In this document: one piece after another, positions 63,428-64,000 of the stretch
Numbering within the stretch: position 1 is the first letter of the stretch
Layout: each line of letters begins with the position of its first letter
Assembly: GCF_014055005.1 (NCBI RefSeq)
Contig: NZ_CP059570.1
Location: 2,542,001 to 2,606,000, forward strand
Direction: 5' to 3'
DNA: 64,000 nucleotides
From: Neisseria dentiae
GTDB lineage: Bacteria; Pseudomonadota; Gammaproteobacteria; Burkholderiales; Neisseriaceae
Notes under the pieces: model-generated
Databases searched by the model: none
Told to the model about the DNA's origin: nothing
What the model saw: only the letters and a program-made list of their open reading frames with translations
Program-made: the position numbers and the translations under genes

Positions 63428-64000
63428 ATGATCAACCGAATTTTCAACTGGTTTGAATCGCGCATCGAGCCGTATCCCGACGATGCCCCGAAAACGCCCG
63501 AAAAAGGGTTGTTCCGCTTTATCTGGAGCAACCTCGACGGCACACGCGGCTGGATTTTGGCGCTGGCCGTGTTTACCGCCGGCATCGGCATTATGGAAGC
63601 GCTGGTGTTCCAGTTTATGGGCAAAATCGTCGATTGGTTGGGGCATTACACGCCCGCAACGCTGCTGGCCGAAAAAGGCTGGGCGCTGGCCGCCATGCTG
63701 GCGATGATGCTGTTTGCGGTGTTGTGGCAGTTTGCCGCCTCGAATTTGCGCCTGCAAACCCTGCAAGGCGTGTTCCCCATGCGCCTGCGCTGGAATTTCC
63801 ACCGCCTGATGCTGGGGCAGAGCCTGGGGTTTTATCAAGACGAATTCGCCGGCCGCGTATCGGCCAAAGTGATGCAGACCGCGCTGGCGGTACGCGACGT
63901 TGTGATGACCATCGCCGATATGGTGGTGTATGTGGCGGTGTATTTCATCACCTCGGGTGTGATACTGGTGGCGCTGGATTCCTGGCTGCTGCTGCCGTTT
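63428..64000 (+). CDS. ABC exporter, membrane domain (truncated by window end)
   Basis: 191 codons visible from ATG 63428 and open to the end of the window. The beginning INRIFNWFESRIEPYPDDAP is followed by transmembrane helices (GWILALAVFTAGIGIMEALV, ALAAMLAMMLFAVLWQFA) and coupling-helix sequence FPMRLRWNFHRLMLGQSLGF with AGRVSAKVMQTALAVRD. This is the pattern of the type I exporter transmembrane domain of fused permease-ATPase proteins such as MsbA-like or multidrug exporters. The nucleotide-binding domain is beyond the window, so substrate is unknown. Confidence 0.8.
   Translation, partial: MINRIFNWFESRIEPYPDDAPKTPEKGLFRFIWSNLDGTRGWILALAVFTAGIGIMEALVFQFMGKIVDWLGHYTPATLLAEKGWALAAMLAMMLFAVLWQFAASNLRLQTLQGVFPMRLRWNFHRLMLGQSLGFYQDEFAGRVSAKVMQTALAVRDVVMTIADMVVYVAVYFITSGVILVALDSWLLLPF

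Overview
The window is a stretch of Neisseriaceae chromosome, almost certainly genus Neisseria. DNA uptake sequences occur throughout, mostly the dialect AGGCCGTCTGAA and more rarely ATGCCGTCTGAA. They are often paired as inverted repeats at gene ends, where they should act as rho-independent terminators. The envelope gene order (uppS-cdsA-dxr-rseP-bamA-ompH-lpxD-fabZ-lpxA) is the familiar Neisseria one. Most of the sequence is GC-rich, with AT-rich islets at about 29.3-32.3 kb, inside the mod gene (40.0-40.7 kb) and at 57.2-59.8 kb. No rRNA, tRNA or CRISPR array was seen.

Layout. 0-9.9 kb: an envelope cluster on the plus strand covering undecaprenyl-PP, CDP-diacylglycerol, MEP isoprenoids, RseP protease, BamA, Skp/OmpH and the lipid A enzymes LpxD, FabZ and LpxA. 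9.9-12.4 kb: an IS30-type relic carrying a small MITE-like insertion, then small secreted or outer-membrane proteins. 12.6-21.4 kb: sstT, the TamA/TamB translocation module, and waaA. 21.5-25.4 kb: an iron(III) ABC transporter whose substrate-binding gene diverges from the permease and ATPase genes across a Fur-like box. 25.6-29.2 kb: aldehyde dehydrogenase, dienelactone hydrolase, a glycine-zipper lipoprotein and a small CopD-like membrane protein. 29.3-33.5 kb: an AT-rich accessory islet. 33.6-36.7 kb: trehalase plus an MFS transporter. 36.9-38.9 kb: metG. 39-44 kb: a phase-variable Type III restriction-modification system. 44.3-49.7 kb: rnhB-lpxB, a BioC-like methyltransferase, a SanA/YdcF protein, pncC and a patatin lipoprotein. 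50-57 kb: purB, glmS, glmU, a small lipoprotein, a HAD nucleotidase and thiB. 57.2-59.6 kb: nested insertion-sequence relics. 59.8-64 kb: bioH, comF, trmL, rlpA, ruvA and the start of an ABC exporter.

Best candidate for something undescribed: the islet at 30.0-33.5 kb. It contains three related genes for small exported proteins (one broken) that look like immunity or inhibitor genes. Two of the three are followed by a truncated 5-prime stub of one particular gene; the third is followed by the complete gene. That gene encodes a protein with an early His motif (WGHVW) and a later Cys motif (NSCIDF), the order expected in circularly permuted NlpC/P60 or LRAT-like enzymes. Its AT-rich head is joined to a GC-rich tail, and it is followed by a coiled-coil membrane protein with features of plasmid mobilization accessory proteins. 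I read this as a toxin-immunity style cassette array generated by recombination, possibly linked to a secretion or conjugation signal. This is inference.

Other points of note: the modD-like methyltransferase carries 15 CCGAA repeats and appears OFF from its best start codon; a family of MITE-like elements ends in GAGACCTTTGCAAAA; the bioH and comF start codons overlap head to head; and an IS481-type element sits inside an IS256-variant relic.
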